Of a DNA stretch of 45,104 bases, positions 9,018-18,584 are shown one piece after another. The stretch is taken from NCBI RefSeq assembly GCF_001179845.1, contig NZ_CVSB01000057.1:1-45104 (forward strand), in the 5' to 3' direction. The position numbers were made by a program, and so were the translations under genes. The DNA is from Candidatus Pelagibacter communis (GTDB lineage: Bacteria > Pseudomonadota > Alphaproteobacteria > Pelagibacterales > Pelagibacteraceae). Position 1 is the stretch's first letter. Each line of letters starts with the position of its first letter. Under the pieces are notes generated by a model, which saw nothing but the letters and a program-made list of their open reading frames with translations, was not told where the DNA came from and made no database searches.

Positions 9018-12000
9018 TGGAAAATTATAAAAAAAACCTTCACCTTTTAAAAGAAAATAATGTTTATTCAGAAGACATGGAGCATGATGCTTGTGGTGTT
9101 GGTATAATTGCATCAACTGAAGGTAAAAAATCTCGTAAAGTTGTAGAGTATGGTATTGAAGCATTAAAAGCAGTTTGGCATAGAGGTGCTGTAGATGCCG
9201 ATGGGAAAACTGGTGATGGAGCTGGGATTCATGTTGAAATACCAAAAGATTTCTTCATTGAAAAGATAGAAGTGACAGGACACACACATGATAATTCTGA
9301 AATATGTGTGGGCATGATATTTCTACCTCGGAATGATTACGCAGCACAAGAAAGTTGCAAAACTATTGTTGAAAGTGAATTAACAAAAAATGATTTTAGT
9401 ATTTATGGCTGGAGACAAGTTCCGGTTAATCCAAAAGTTTTAGGAGAAAAGGCATTCCAAACAATGCCTGAAATTATTCAAGTATTGTTTAAACCTTATG
9501 ATCCAGAATTAACAAATAAAGATTTAGAGAGAAAAATTTATGAAACTAGAAGAAAGATAGAAAATGAAGCTTTTAAAAAGTCTTTAAACAATTTTTATAT
9601 TTGCTCATTGAGTTCTAAATCTATCATTTACAAGGGAATGTTTTTAGCTGAAGCTATCTCAGATTTCTACCTTGATCTAAAAGATGAAAGATTTGTTTCA
9701 AGGTTTGCTATTTTTCATCAAAGATTTTCAACAAACACAGCACCTAGCTGGAATTTAGCTCAACCCTTTAGAGCTATAGCACATAATGGAGAAATTAATA
9801 CTTATAGAGGAAATAAAAACTGGATGAAAGTTCATGAACAAGAGATGAACAGTCCCCTTTTCGACGATGTTGAGAACTTAAAACCTGTTATACAACAGGG
9901 AGCATCAGACTCTGCTGCATTAGACAATGTTTTTGAATTATTAAATATATCTGGTCAGCCTGCGCCTTTGGCGAAGCTTATGTTAGTTCCAGACGCATGG
10001 TCTAAAAAAAATAAAACTCTACCAAAAGATCACCAACAATTATTTAATTTTTTAAACAGTACTATGGAGCCATGGGACGGACCAGCTGCTATTGCTGGAA
10101 CTGATAATGAGTGGGTTATAGCCGCAAATGATAGAAATGGATTAAGACCTTTAAGATACGCAATTACTAAAGACAAATTATTATTTGCAGGTTCTGAAAC
10201 AGGAATGATTGAATTAAATGAAAAAAGAATTTTGTCAAAGGGAAGATTGGGTCCTGGGGAAATAATTGGAGTTAGAATAGAAAAAGGTAAAGTATTTACT
10301 AATAAGCAAATAAAAGATTATTTAGCCAAAGAGTATAAACACTTTAATTCACAAATTATCGACCTAGATGATAAGTTAACCATTTCAGATGAAAAAAATT
10401 CTTTTTCGGGAGATGATTTGAGAAGAAGGCAATATACTTTTGGAATAAGTTTAGAAGACCTTGAGCTCATACTGCATCCTATGGCAGAAGATGCTAAAGA
10501 AGCAACTGGATCTATGGGTGACGATACACCATTGGCTGTTTTGTCAGATAGATATAGACCGTTATACCATTTTTTTAGACAGAATTTTAGCCAAGTCACC
10601 AACCCACCAATAGACTCTTTAAGAGAAAACAAGGTTATGAGTTTGAAAACAAGATTTGGAAATCTTGGAAATATTTTAAATTTTGATAATTTAACAAAGC
10701 AAAATATTTATGTTTTAAATAGTCCAATATTATCAAATTCACAGTTTGAAAAATTTATAAATTTTTTTGGCAACAATTCATCTATAATTGATTGTACTTT
10801 TTCTGAAGAAGAGACTTTGTTTGACTCAATTAAAAAAATTCAAAAAGAAGCTGAAATTGCAGTAAGACAGGGAGTTACTCAATTGATTTTAAGTGACAAA
10901 GAGCTTTCTAGCTTAAAACTTCCAATACCAATGCTTTTAGCAGTTGGATCAATTAATTCGTTCCTTATTGAAAAAAAACTAAGAGGATATGTATCAATAA
11001 ATGTACAATCTGGAGAGGCTTTAGATACACACTCTTTTGCAACCTTAATAGGAGTTGGAGCAACTACTGTAAATCCATATTTAGCATTTGATAGTTTATT
11101 TCAGCGTCATGAAAAGAAGTTATTTGGAAAATTTAGCTTTGATGAATGTGTAGAGAGATACATAAAATCAGTAAACGCAGGTTTATTAAAGATCATGTCT
11201 AAGATGGGTATTTCAGTTCTAAGTTCTTATAGAGGTGGATGTAACTTTGAAACTGTAGGTTTAAGTAGAACAATTGTTGCAGATTATTTTCCAGGAGTGG
11301 TCTCTAAAATTTCAGGTATTGGACTTACGGGTATAGAGAAAAAAATTAGAGAAATTCATAAAGAGGCATTTGAAAGTTCTGAAACCATATTGCCGATAGG
11401 CGGTATATATAGATATCGTAAAAATGGTGAAACACATCAATATCAAGGAAAATTAATTCATTTACTTCAAAGTTCAGTAGGATCTAATTCTTATGATGCT
11501 TATAAAAGATATGCGGATGGTATTTATAGTTTACCACCAATAAATCTTAGAGACTTAATTGATTTCAGAGAAAAAAAATTAAGTGGGCCAATAGATATTT
11601 CTGAGGTTGAGCCAATAGAAAATATTTTAAAGAGATTTGGAAGTGGGAGCATGTCTCATGGAGCTTTATCGAAAGAGGCACATGAAACTTTGGCAACTGG
11701 TATGAATAGGATCAAAGGTGCTTCATGTAGCGGAGAGGGCGGTGAAGATTCAAGTAGATTTAAAGTTTTAGATAATGGTGATAGTGCAAACTCAAGAGTT
11801 AAACAGATAGCTTCTGCAAGATTTGGAGTTACAGTTAATTATCTTAATAATTGTAATGAGATAGAAATTAAAATTGCACAAGGCGCTAAGCCTGGTGAAG
11901 GGGGTCAGTTACCAGGATTTAAGGTTACTGAAGAAATTGCCAAACTTAGACATTCAACTCCAGGAGTAACTTTAATATCACCACCACCACATCATGATAT

Positions 12001-13522
12001 TTATTCAATAGAAGACCTTGCACAACTAATTTATGATTTGAAACAAATAAATCCTAAAGCAAGAATTGGAGTTAAGCTTGTTGCTTCCTCAGGAGTAGGA
12101 ACAATTGCAGCTGGTGTAGCTAAAGCAAAAGCAGATATAATATTAATTTCTGGACATAATGGTGGAACAGGAGCAACACCACAGACTAGTGTTAAGTATG
12201 TTGGAATACCATGGGAAATGGGTTTGACAGAAGCAAACCAAGTATTAACTTTAAATAATCTTAGACACAAAGTTACATTGAGAACAGATGGTGGAATTAA
12301 AACTGGAAGAGATGTGGTGATAGCAGCAATGATGGGTGCTGAAGAATATGGAGTTGCTACAACAGCATTAGTTGCAATGGGATGTATAATGGTAAGACAG
12401 TGTCATTCAAATACGTGTCCTGTAGGCGTTTGTACACAAGATGAAAAGCTCAGAGAAAAATTTACTGGAACTCCAGAAAAAGTAGTTAATTTGTTCACAT
12501 TTATAGCTACTGAAGTAAGAGAAATATTAGCAAATTTAGGTTTTAAATCATTAAATGAGGTGATTGGTAGGACAGATTTGTTAAAACAGATTAGTAAGGG
12601 TTCTCCAAATTTAGACGATTTAGATTTAAATCCTTTATTTGTTCAAGCTGACACTGGAAGTAATCCAAGGTATTGTGAGGATCAAGAAATAAATAGTGTA
12701 CCAGATACTCTTGACCAGGAAATTTGGCCAGAAATTGAAGAAGCTTTAAATAATTCTGAAAAAATTGAGAAAGAATATCAAATTAAAAATACTCACAGAG
12801 CAGTAGGAACAAGAATTTCTCATCATTTATATAAAAAATATGGTTATGAAAAACTTGATGAAAACTTTTTAGTCTTAAATTTCAAAGGATCAGCAGGTCA
12901 ATCATTTGGTGCTTTCTCTTCTAAAGGGTTAAAACTTGTATTAAAGGGAGATGCTAATGATTATGTTGGCAAAGGTTTATCAGGAGCTACTATTTCAATA
13001 AAATTACCTGAAGAGAGCAATTTAGTTTCAAACGAGAATACAATTTTAGGAAATACTGTTCTTTACGGAGCTACTTCAGGAAAACTTTTTGCTGCTGGCC
13101 AAGCTGGTGAAAGATTTTCTGTAAGAAATTCTGGTGCAGTTACTGTAATTGAAGGATGCGATTCTAATGGATGTGAATATATGACTGGTGGAACTGTAGT
13201 AATTTTAGGAGATGTTGGTGATAATTTTGCAGCTGGTATGACAGGTGGAATGGCATTTATATATGACAAATCTCAACAGTTTGAAAAGAAAGTAAATCCA
13301 GAATCAGTAGTTTGGCAAAATGTAGAAACAGATTATTGGAAAGAATATCTAAAAAGTTTAGTGAGTGAGCACTTTAAAGAAACTGAATCTCAATTATCGA
13401 AAAAAATAATTGAGAACTTTGATGATGAAGTAAATAATTTTGTTCAGGTGTGTCCTAAAGAAATGTTGGATAAATTAAAAAATCCAATTACTTTAAAAAA
13501 AGATATAAAAAAAGTAAGCTAA
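9017..13522 (+). CDS. gltB: glutamate synthase (NADPH) large subunit
   Basis: At 1501 residues this is a complete GOGAT alpha subunit. It hydrolyses glutamine at an N-terminal Ntn-type amidotransferase domain whose nucleophile is predicted to be Cys26 (HDACGVGI) after removal of a 25-residue propeptide. The FMN-containing synthase domain lies around residues 850-1220, with the GGEDSSRF and ISGHNGGTGATPQTS motifs, and the 3Fe-4S cysteines are in QCHSNTCPVGVC. A C-terminal beta-helix domain has the usual Gly-rich GXXGXXG repeats. Ammonia passes between sites by an internal channel. It is translationally coupled to gltD, and together they are the main glutamate-producing route if glutamine synthetase is elsewhere. 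Its stop overlaps that of the hydrolase on the other strand by four bases. Confidence 0.98.
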   Translation: MENYKKNLHLLKENNVYSEDMEHDACGVGIIASTEGKKSRKVVEYGIEALKAVWHRGAVDADGKTGDGAGIHVEIPKDFFIEKIEVTGHTHDNSEICVGMIFLPRNDYAAQESCKTIVESELTKNDFSIYGWRQVPVNPKVLGEKAFQTMPEIIQVLFKPYDPELTNKDLERKIYETRRKIENEAFKKSLNNFYICSLSSKSIIYKGMFLAEAISDFYLDLKDERFVSRFAIFHQRFSTNTAPSWNLAQPFRAIAHNGEINTYRGNKNWMKVHEQEMNSPLFDDVENLKPVIQQGASDSAALDNVFELLNISGQPAPLAKLMLVPDAWSKKNKTLPKDHQQLFNFLNSTMEPWDGPAAIAGTDNEWVIAANDRNGLRPLRYAITKDKLLFAGSETGMIELNEKRILSKGRLGPGEIIGVRIEKGKVFTNKQIKDYLAKEYKHFNSQIIDLDDKLTISDEKNSFSGDDLRRRQYTFGISLEDLELILHPMAEDAKEATGSMGDDTPLAVLSDRYRPLYHFFRQNFSQVTNPPIDSLRENKVMSLKTRFGNLGNILNFDNLTKQNIYVLNSPILSNSQFEKFINFFGNNSSIIDCTFSEEETLFDSIKKIQKEAEIAVRQGVTQLILSDKELSSLKLPIPMLLAVGSINSFLIEKKLRGYVSINVQSGEALDTHSFATLIGVGATTVNPYLAFDSLFQRHEKKLFGKFSFDECVERYIKSVNAGLLKIMSKMGISVLSSYRGGCNFETVGLSRTIVADYFPGVVSKISGIGLTGIEKKIREIHKEAFESSETILPIGGIYRYRKNGETHQYQGKLIHLLQSSVGSNSYDAYKRYADGIYSLPPINLRDLIDFREKKLSGPIDISEVEPIENILKRFGSGSMSHGALSKEAHETLATGMNRIKGASCSGEGGEDSSRFKVLDNGDSANSRVKQIASARFGVTVNYLNNCNEIEIKIAQGAKPGEGGQLPGFKVTEEIAKLRHSTPGVTLISPPPHHDIYSIEDLAQLIYDLKQINPKARIGVKLVASSGVGTIAAGVAKAKADIILISGHNGGTGATPQTSVKYVGIPWEMGLTEANQVLTLNNLRHKVTLRTDGGIKTGRDVVIAAMMGAEEYGVATTALVAMGCIMVRQCHSNTCPVGVCTQDEKLREKFTGTPEKVVNLFTFIATEVREILANLGFKSLNEVIGRTDLLKQISKGSPNLDDLDLNPLFVQADTGSNPRYCEDQEINSVPDTLDQEIWPEIEEALNNSEKIEKEYQIKNTHRAVGTRISHHLYKKYGYEKLDENFLVLNFKGSAGQSFGAFSSKGLKLVLKGDANDYVGKGLSGATISIKLPEESNLVSNENTILGNTVLYGATSGKLFAAGQAGERFSVRNSGAVTVIEGCDSNGCEYMTGGTVVILGDVGDNFAAGMTGGMAFIYDKSQQFEKKVNPESVVWQNVETDYWKEYLKSLVSEHFKETESQLSKKIIENFDDEVNNFVQVCPKEMLDKLKNPITLKKDIKKVS

Positions 13523-14262
13523 ATTAATAATTGAAGCTCTTTTAAAATTATATTTAGCCATTTTTTATTTGATAAACTGTGATCACCTTTTTTTATAATA
13601 TTTAATTTTTTCTTAGCTTTTGGAAATAATTTTAAAACTTTTCTTGAATATGAGACAGGAACTGCTTCATCTTTTTCACCATGTACCATTGTTACTTTAA
13701 TTTTTGAATTAATTTTCTTATTTAAGACTTTGTTTTTTCTTCCATCTTTTATTAATTGTAAAGTAATTGGATATTCATAATTGCCATGTTTTAATTGATA
13801 AATACCCCTACGTATTGTTTCCTCTTTCATTTTTTTAGTAAATTTTTTCCACATTAAATTTTCTAAAAATTCAGGAGCAGCCCCTATTCCTAAAAATCCT
13901 TTAATCTGTTTTTTGAAAATTTTGAATTGATTGAGCGAAATCCATGCGCCCATACTTGAGCCAATTAGTATAAATTCTTTTTTTTTAACGTATTTTTTTA
14001 TTAAAATTGATGTCTCTTTACTCCATTTTGAAATATTTCCATTTACAAATTTTCCAGAAGATTTTCCATGACCAGAGTATTCTAGTGCCAAAAAACTAAT
14101 TTTATTTTTTTTAGCAAATTTCAAAAATGCATTTGGTTTTTTTCCTTCTAGATCTGACATAAAGCCATGCAAAAAAACTATAAAAGAACTATTCTTAAAA
14201 ATTTTGGAAATATGTCTAATTTTCTGTGTATTCGATATTTGATGAAATCTGAAATTTGCCAT
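13519..14262 (-). CDS. alpha/beta hydrolase
   Basis: A 247-residue cytosolic-looking alpha/beta-hydrolase with no signal peptide. The oxyanion-hole region is FLHGFMSD, the nucleophile elbow GSSMG gives Ser103, and the acid and base are probably Asp198 (HGEKDEAVP) and His228 (KKGDHSLS). The LEYSGHGKSSG segment after strand 4 is common in the serine-aminopeptidase/monoacylglycerol-lipase-like group. The substrate is not predictable. It converges on gltB and is divergent from the GT4 glycosyltransferase across 42 nt, with no operon partner. The protein is unusually rich in lysine, reflecting the AT-rich coding of this stretch. Confidence 0.82.
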   Translation of the reverse strand: MANFRFHQISNTQKIRHISKIFKNSSFIVFLHGFMSDLEGKKPNAFLKFAKKNKISFLALEYSGHGKSSGKFVNGNISKWSKETSILIKKYVKKKEFILIGSSMGAWISLNQFKIFKKQIKGFLGIGAAPEFLENLMWKKFTKKMKEETIRRGIYQLKHGNYEYPITLQLIKDGRKNKVLNKKINSKIKVTMVHGEKDEAVPVSYSRKVLKLFPKAKKKLNIIKKGDHSLSNKKWLNIILKELQLLI

Positions 14263-14304
14263 AATCGTTTATAAGTTTTGTCTATTAATATATAATCATA
14301 TCAA

Positions 14305-15459
14305 ATGTCATCTGATTTAAAAGTTTTACAAGTAATTCCAAAATTAGGTTATGGCGGAGCTGAAACAGGCTGTTATGATATTGCGCATTATTTATCAGAA
14401 AATAATTGTAAATCATTTATTGTAACAAGTGGTGGCGAATTACTTAAATTTGTAGATAGAAAAAAAGTTAAAATATTTAGACTTCCGGTGCAAAGTAAAA
14501 ATCCTTTGCTAATTTTAATTAATGCTTTTATCTTAATTGGAATAATTTTAGTTTATAATATTTCTCTTGTTCACGCGAGAAGTAGAGCACCTGCTTGGTC
14601 ATGTTTGTTAGCAACAAAAATCACTGGACGAAAATTCGTAACTACATTTCATGGAACATACAATTTTAAGGGTAATATAAAAAAAATTTATAATTCAGTA
14701 ATGATTAGAGCAGATTTAATTATTGCAGGATCTAATTTTATTTTTTCTCATATTAAAAAAAATTATTCAAAATATTTAAATGAGAAAAAAAAATTAATGG
14801 TTATTTTTAGAGGAATAAATGTTGACTACTTTGATCCAACAACCAAAATCGAAATTGATGAGAAAAAATTATTAAAAAAATGGAACATTGAAAAAGATAA
14901 AAAAATTATACTATTACCCGGTAGGTTAACTTCTTGGAAAGGACAGGAAGTATTTATTGAGGCAATTAACTTAGTGAATATAGAATTGGGTTATGAAGCA
15001 TTTTATGCTGTTATTCTAGGTAGTGATCAAGGTAGAGATTTATATAAGAAAAAATTAATAAGACTTTCAGAGCAATATAGATTGTCTAAACAAATAAGAT
15101 TTATAGATCATTGCAAGGACATGGCCTTGGCTTATAAAGTTTCTGATATTATTGTTTCAGCCTCAACCGAACCAGAGGCTTTTGGCAGAGTTGCTGTCGA
15201 AGCACAATCAATGAAAAAACCAATAATAGCAAGTAACATTGGAGGTTCTAACGAAACGATAATTGATGAAAAAACTGGTTTCTTATACGAAGCAGGAAAT
15301 GCTAAATCATTAAGAAATAAAATTTTAAAAACTCTTAACATGGATGAAACTCTATTAAAATCAATTGGTTATGAGGGAAGAAAAAACATAGTTCAAAAAT
15401 TTAATGTTGAAAAAATGTGCTTTTCTACTTATTCAGAGTATAAGAGATTATTAAATTAA
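14305..15459 (+). CDS. family 4 glycosyltransferase
   Basis: A 384-residue GT-B enzyme of the GT4 family, which transfers a sugar from a nucleotide or lipid donor with retention of configuration. The N-terminal lobe starts with VLQVIPKLGYGGAE, the classic Gly-rich loop after the first strand. The C-terminal donor lobe has LLPGRLTSWKGQEVFIEA, then STEPEAFGRVAVEAQSMKKPIIAS, which contains the E-x7-E donor-binding signature. It probably acts at the inner membrane face in LPS-type or other surface glycan assembly. It abuts thrS with no gap (stop followed directly by ATG), so it heads the translation operon. TATAAT at 14291-14296 ends only 8 nt before the ATG, suggesting a nearly leaderless transcript, although no -35 is seen. 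Confidence 0.88.
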   Translation: MSSDLKVLQVIPKLGYGGAETGCYDIAHYLSENNCKSFIVTSGGELLKFVDRKKVKIFRLPVQSKNPLLILINAFILIGIILVYNISLVHARSRAPAWSCLLATKITGRKFVTTFHGTYNFKGNIKKIYNSVMIRADLIIAGSNFIFSHIKKNYSKYLNEKKKLMVIFRGINVDYFDPTTKIEIDEKKLLKKWNIEKDKKIILLPGRLTSWKGQEVFIEAINLVNIELGYEAFYAVILGSDQGRDLYKKKLIRLSEQYRLSKQIRFIDHCKDMALAYKVSDIIVSASTEPEAFGRVAVEAQSMKKPIIASNIGGSNETIIDEKTGFLYEAGNAKSLRNKILKTLNMDETLLKSIGYEGRKNIVQKFNVEKMCFSTYSEYKRLLN

Positions 15460-17376
15460 ATGCCGATAATAACATTACCTGACGGAAACAATATTGATTT
15501 TCCTAATAAAGTTACTGGACTTGAAGTAGCTGAAAAAATTAGCAAATCATTAGCCAAGCAAGCCATTATCATAAGTGTTGATGGTGAGCTTAAAGATCTT
15601 GATTTTCAAATTGAAAATGACTGTTCTGTAAAAATTTTTACTTCAAAAAATCCTGAGGGTTTGGAAACTATAAGGCATGACACAGCTCATATTTTAGCTA
15701 TGGCTGTTCAAGAATTGTTTCCTGGTACACAAGTTACAATTGGACCCGTGATTGAAAATGGATTTTATTATGACTTTGCTAGAAAAGAACCATTTACAGA
15801 GGATGATCTTGTTAAAATTGAAAACAAAATGAAAGAGATTGTTGATAGGAATGAAACAACAAAAAGAGAAGTTTGGGATAGAAACAAAGCAATTAGCCAT
15901 TTTAAAAAAAAAGGAGAAATTTATAAAGCCGAGCTAATAGAAGCGATACCTGAAAATGAAGATGTATCAATTTATTTTCACGGAGAATGGTATGATTTAT
16001 GTAGAGGCCCACATTTATCTTCTACAGGTAAAATAGGGAAATATTTTAAACTTACAAAAGTATCAGGAGCATATTGGAGAGGAGACTCTAATAATGAAAT
16101 GTTGCAACGAATATATGGTACGAGTTGGGCAAGTCAAAAAGATCTAGATGAATATTTGAAAAGAATAGAAGAAGCCGAAAAAAGAGATCACAGAAAACTA
16201 GGTAGAGAAATGGATCTATTTCATTTTAGAGAAGAAAGCCCTGGATCAGTATTTTGGCATGAAAGAGGGTGGGGTTTGTTTCAAAAGCTCATTAACTACA
16301 TGAGAAGCAGACAAGACGCAGCTGGTTATAAAGAGGTCAATACTCCAGAGGTACTAGATAGACAACTATGGGAAAAATCTGGGCATTGGGAAAAATATGG
16401 AGAAAACATGTATACTTCTGAAACACCAGATGAGAAAGTTTTTGCAATTAAACCAATGAATTGCCCTGGTCATATCCAGGTATTTAATCAAGGCTTAAAA
16501 AGTTACAGAGATCTTCCGTTACGTTTCGCTGAATTTGGGAAAGTTCATCGTTATGAGCCATCAGGCGCTTTACATGGGTTATTAAGAGTAAGAGCCTTTA
16601 CGCAAGATGATGCCCATATATTTTGCACTGAAGATCAAATTACTAGCGAATGTTTAATTGTTACAAATCTAATACTAGATATTTATAAGGACCTTGGTTT
16701 TGAAAATGTGATTCTAAAATATGCAGATAGGCCAGAAGTAAGAGTTGGTGATGATTTAGTATGGGATAAAGCAGAAGCCTCTTTGCTTGAAGCCGTTAAA
16801 GCCTCTAAATTAGAATATACTATTAATAAAGGTGAGGGAGCATTTTATGGTCCTAAAATTGAATTTGTTTTACGAGATGCTATTGGCAGAGATTGGCAAT
16901 GTGGAACTTTGCAAGTAGATTTAAATTTACCTGGAAGATTAGATGCTTCTTATGTTGATAAAGATGGTACTAAAAAAGTTCCTGTTATGTTGCACCGAGC
17001 ATTATTTGGTTCTCTAGAAAGATTTATTGGAATTTTAATTGAAAACTATGCAGGCAAGTTTCCATTTTGGATATCTCCTTTACAGACTATGGTAATACCT
17101 ATTTCAGAAGAATTTAATGACTATGCAGTCGAGGTATCAAATAAAATTAAAAATTCAGGAATAAGTTCTGCAGTAGATTTAAAAAATCACAATTTAAATT
17201 ACAAAATTAGAGATCATTCTTTAGCAAAAATACCGCTTTTATTAATTTGTGGTAAAAAAGAAGTTGACTCTAATTCAGTAACGATTAGAAGATTAGACTC
17301 TAACAAACAAGAAAATATGGGTATAGATCAATTCTTAAAAACATTCTCTGCTTTAAATAAAGCGTCATCAAACTAA
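15460..17376 (+). CDS. thrS: threonyl-tRNA synthetase
   Basis: Charges tRNA-Thr with threonine. All bacterial ThrRS modules are present in 638 residues: TGS domain (about 1-62), the N2 editing domain with HDTAH (His73, His77) and the later YDLCRGPHL cysteine motif that hydrolyses mischarged Ser-tRNA, the class II catalytic core with MNCPGH (a zinc ligand) and the motif 3 region HRALFGSLERF, and a C-terminal anticodon-binding domain. Its start codon immediately follows the GT4 gene and its stop is immediately followed by the infC GTG, so the three genes lie end to end without a spare base. No leader resembling the E. coli thrS operator is visible, and none could fit in the upstream gap. Confidence 0.98.
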   Translation: MPIITLPDGNNIDFPNKVTGLEVAEKISKSLAKQAIIISVDGELKDLDFQIENDCSVKIFTSKNPEGLETIRHDTAHILAMAVQELFPGTQVTIGPVIENGFYYDFARKEPFTEDDLVKIENKMKEIVDRNETTKREVWDRNKAISHFKKKGEIYKAELIEAIPENEDVSIYFHGEWYDLCRGPHLSSTGKIGKYFKLTKVSGAYWRGDSNNEMLQRIYGTSWASQKDLDEYLKRIEEAEKRDHRKLGREMDLFHFREESPGSVFWHERGWGLFQKLINYMRSRQDAAGYKEVNTPEVLDRQLWEKSGHWEKYGENMYTSETPDEKVFAIKPMNCPGHIQVFNQGLKSYRDLPLRFAEFGKVHRYEPSGALHGLLRVRAFTQDDAHIFCTEDQITSECLIVTNLILDIYKDLGFENVILKYADRPEVRVGDDLVWDKAEASLLEAVKASKLEYTINKGEGAFYGPKIEFVLRDAIGRDWQCGTLQVDLNLPGRLDASYVDKDGTKKVPVMLHRALFGSLERFIGILIENYAGKFPFWISPLQTMVIPISEEFNDYAVEVSNKIKNSGISSAVDLKNHNLNYKIRDHSLAKIPLLLICGKKEVDSNSVTIRRLDSNKQENMGIDQFLKTFSALNKASSN

Positions 17377-17922
17377 GTGGCAGACTTCAAACAAAATTAT
17401 TTTCAAAAAAGAACTAGGGACAAAGGTCCAAGATCTAATAATAGAATTTCTTCTCCTGACGTACAAGTTATAGCAAGTGATGGAGAAAATCTTGGAGTGA
17501 TGAATACCAATGAAGCTATTTCCATGGCAAAAAATCAAGGTTTAGATTTAATTGAAATAGCACCTAATGCAAATCCTCCTGTATGTAAAATAATGGATAT
17601 GGGTAAATATAAGTATGATGCCCAGAAAAAAGCAAATCTAGCAAAGAAAAAACAAAAAATTGTTTCTTTAAAAGAAATTAAATTGAGACCTGTTACGGAA
17701 ACTCATGATTATGAGTTTAAAGTTAAAAATGCTAAAAAATTTATAGCAAAAGGAGATAAAGTCAAATTCACAATAAGATTTAAAGGTAGAGAACTTCAGC
17801 ATTCTCATTTAGGGAATGAACTAATGGTTAAAATTAAAGAAGATATGAAGGATATTGGTAAGGTAGAATTGCATCCCAAGTTTGATGGTAAGCAAATGAT
17901 CATGGTAATTCAGCCTTTATAA
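17377..17922 (+). CDS. infC: translation initiation factor IF-3, GTG start
   Basis: IF-3 binds the 30S subunit, prevents premature 50S joining and checks start codon-anticodon pairing. The family signature is clear: RSNNRISSPDVQVIASDGENLG, shown here only as its key region, in the N-domain, then a Lys-rich linker, and the C-domain with FTIRFKGRELQH. I chose the GTG at 17377, directly after the thrS stop, because it gives the usual length (181) and keeps the short basic N-terminal tail. Non-ATG starts in infC are known to allow autoregulation, since IF-3 discriminates against weak start codons; GTG is a milder case than the AUU of E. coli. The order thrS-infC-rpmI-rplT is the classical one. 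Confidence 0.96.
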   Translation: MADFKQNYFQKRTRDKGPRSNNRISSPDVQVIASDGENLGVMNTNEAISMAKNQGLDLIEIAPNANPPVCKIMDMGKYKYDAQKKANLAKKKQKIVSLKEIKLRPVTETHDYEFKVKNAKKFIAKGDKVKFTIRFKGRELQHSHLGNELMVKIKEDMKDIGKVELHPKFDGKQMIMVIQPL

Positions 17923-17935
17923 GCCTTAATAGAGG

Positions 17936-17964
17936 TTGTAAAATTATATCTTTCTTTGTATAAG
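17936..17964 (+). promoter_or_regulatory. putative promoter for rpmI-rplT
   Basis: TTGTAA (17936-17941) and TATAAG (17959-17964) are exactly 17 nt apart, in the only real gap of the thrS-infC-rpmI-rplT run. The following bases GTCCGCAG are conspicuously GC-rich for this genome; a GC-rich discriminator is a known feature of stringently controlled ribosomal promoters. The start would leave a leader of about 5 nt before the rpmI ATG at 17976. Confidence 0.45.
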
Positions 17965-17975
17965 TCCGCAGAATT

Positions 17976-18182
17976 ATGCCAAAACTAAAAACAAAAAGCT
18001 CAGCAAAAAAAAGATTTAAAATATCTGCTAAGGGTAAAGTTATTTCTGCTCAAGCAGGTAAAAGACATGGCATGATTAAAAGAACGAATTCACAAATAAG
18101 AAAACTAAGAGGCACCACAACATTGTCTAAACAAGATGGAAAAATTGTTAAGTCATACATGCCTTACAGTTTAAGAGGTTAA
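17976..18182 (+). CDS. rpmI: 50S ribosomal protein L35
   Basis: A 68-residue, strongly basic protein matching L35: it begins [15 protein letters not shown] and has the characteristic [19 protein letters not shown] segment. L35 sits in the large subunit and is always encoded next to L20. The spacing to rplT is 2 nt. Compared with many homologues, the C-terminus ([11 protein letters not shown]) is conventional. Confidence 0.97.
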   Translation: MPKLKTKSSAKKRFKISAKGKVISAQAGKRHGMIKRTNSQIRKLRGTTTLSKQDGKIVKSYMPYSLRG

Positions 18183-18184
18183 TA

Positions 18185-18541
18185 ATGGCAAGAGTAAAAA
18201 GAGGTGTAACTAGCAAAGCTAAACATAAAAAAGTTTTAAAAGCTGTAAAGGGTCAATGGGGCAGAAGAAAAAATACCATTAGAGTTGCTAAGCAAGCTAT
18301 GGAAAAATCCATGCAATATGCTTACAGAGACAGAAGAAATAAAAAAAGAGATTTTAAATCATTATGGATACAGAGAATCAATGCTGGAGTTAGAGTTGAA
18401 GGCTTAACTTATTCGAAATTTATCAATGGATTAAATAAATGTGGTATTGCAATAGATAGAAAAATTCTTGCTGAAATTGCTTACGATAGCCCAGAAGCAT
18501 TCAAAACAATTGTACAAAAAGCTCAATCAGCTTTAAATTAA
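18185..18541 (+). CDS. rplT: 50S ribosomal protein L20
   Basis: L20 (118 residues) is an early-assembly protein of the 50S subunit; in E. coli it also represses its own operon by binding the rpmI leader. The sequence begins [16 protein letters not shown] and continues with the [31 protein letters not shown] helix region, whose Arg/Lys-rich surface contacts 23S rRNA, followed by the globular C-domain with [11 protein letters not shown]. The length and the pairing with rpmI are standard. An L20 operator cannot be tested by eye, but the leader here seems too short for the E. coli pseudoknot. Confidence 0.98.
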   Translation: MARVKRGVTSKAKHKKVLKAVKGQWGRRKNTIRVAKQAMEKSMQYAYRDRRNKKRDFKSLWIQRINAGVRVEGLTYSKFINGLNKCGIAIDRKILAEIAYDSPEAFKTIVQKAQSALN

Positions 18542-18557
18542 TCTTCGCTATTGTTTT

Positions 18558-18574
18558 TATTTCTTAAGGAAATA
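18558..18574. promoter_or_regulatory. small palindrome between rplT and pheS
   Basis: TATTTC (18558-18563) and GAAATA (18569-18574) form a perfect inverted repeat around TTAAG in the 43-nt gap before pheS. It lacks the following T-run of an intrinsic terminator. It could be an operator, a processing site or chance. Confidence 0.25.
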
Positions 18575-18584
18575 ATCTACTAAT

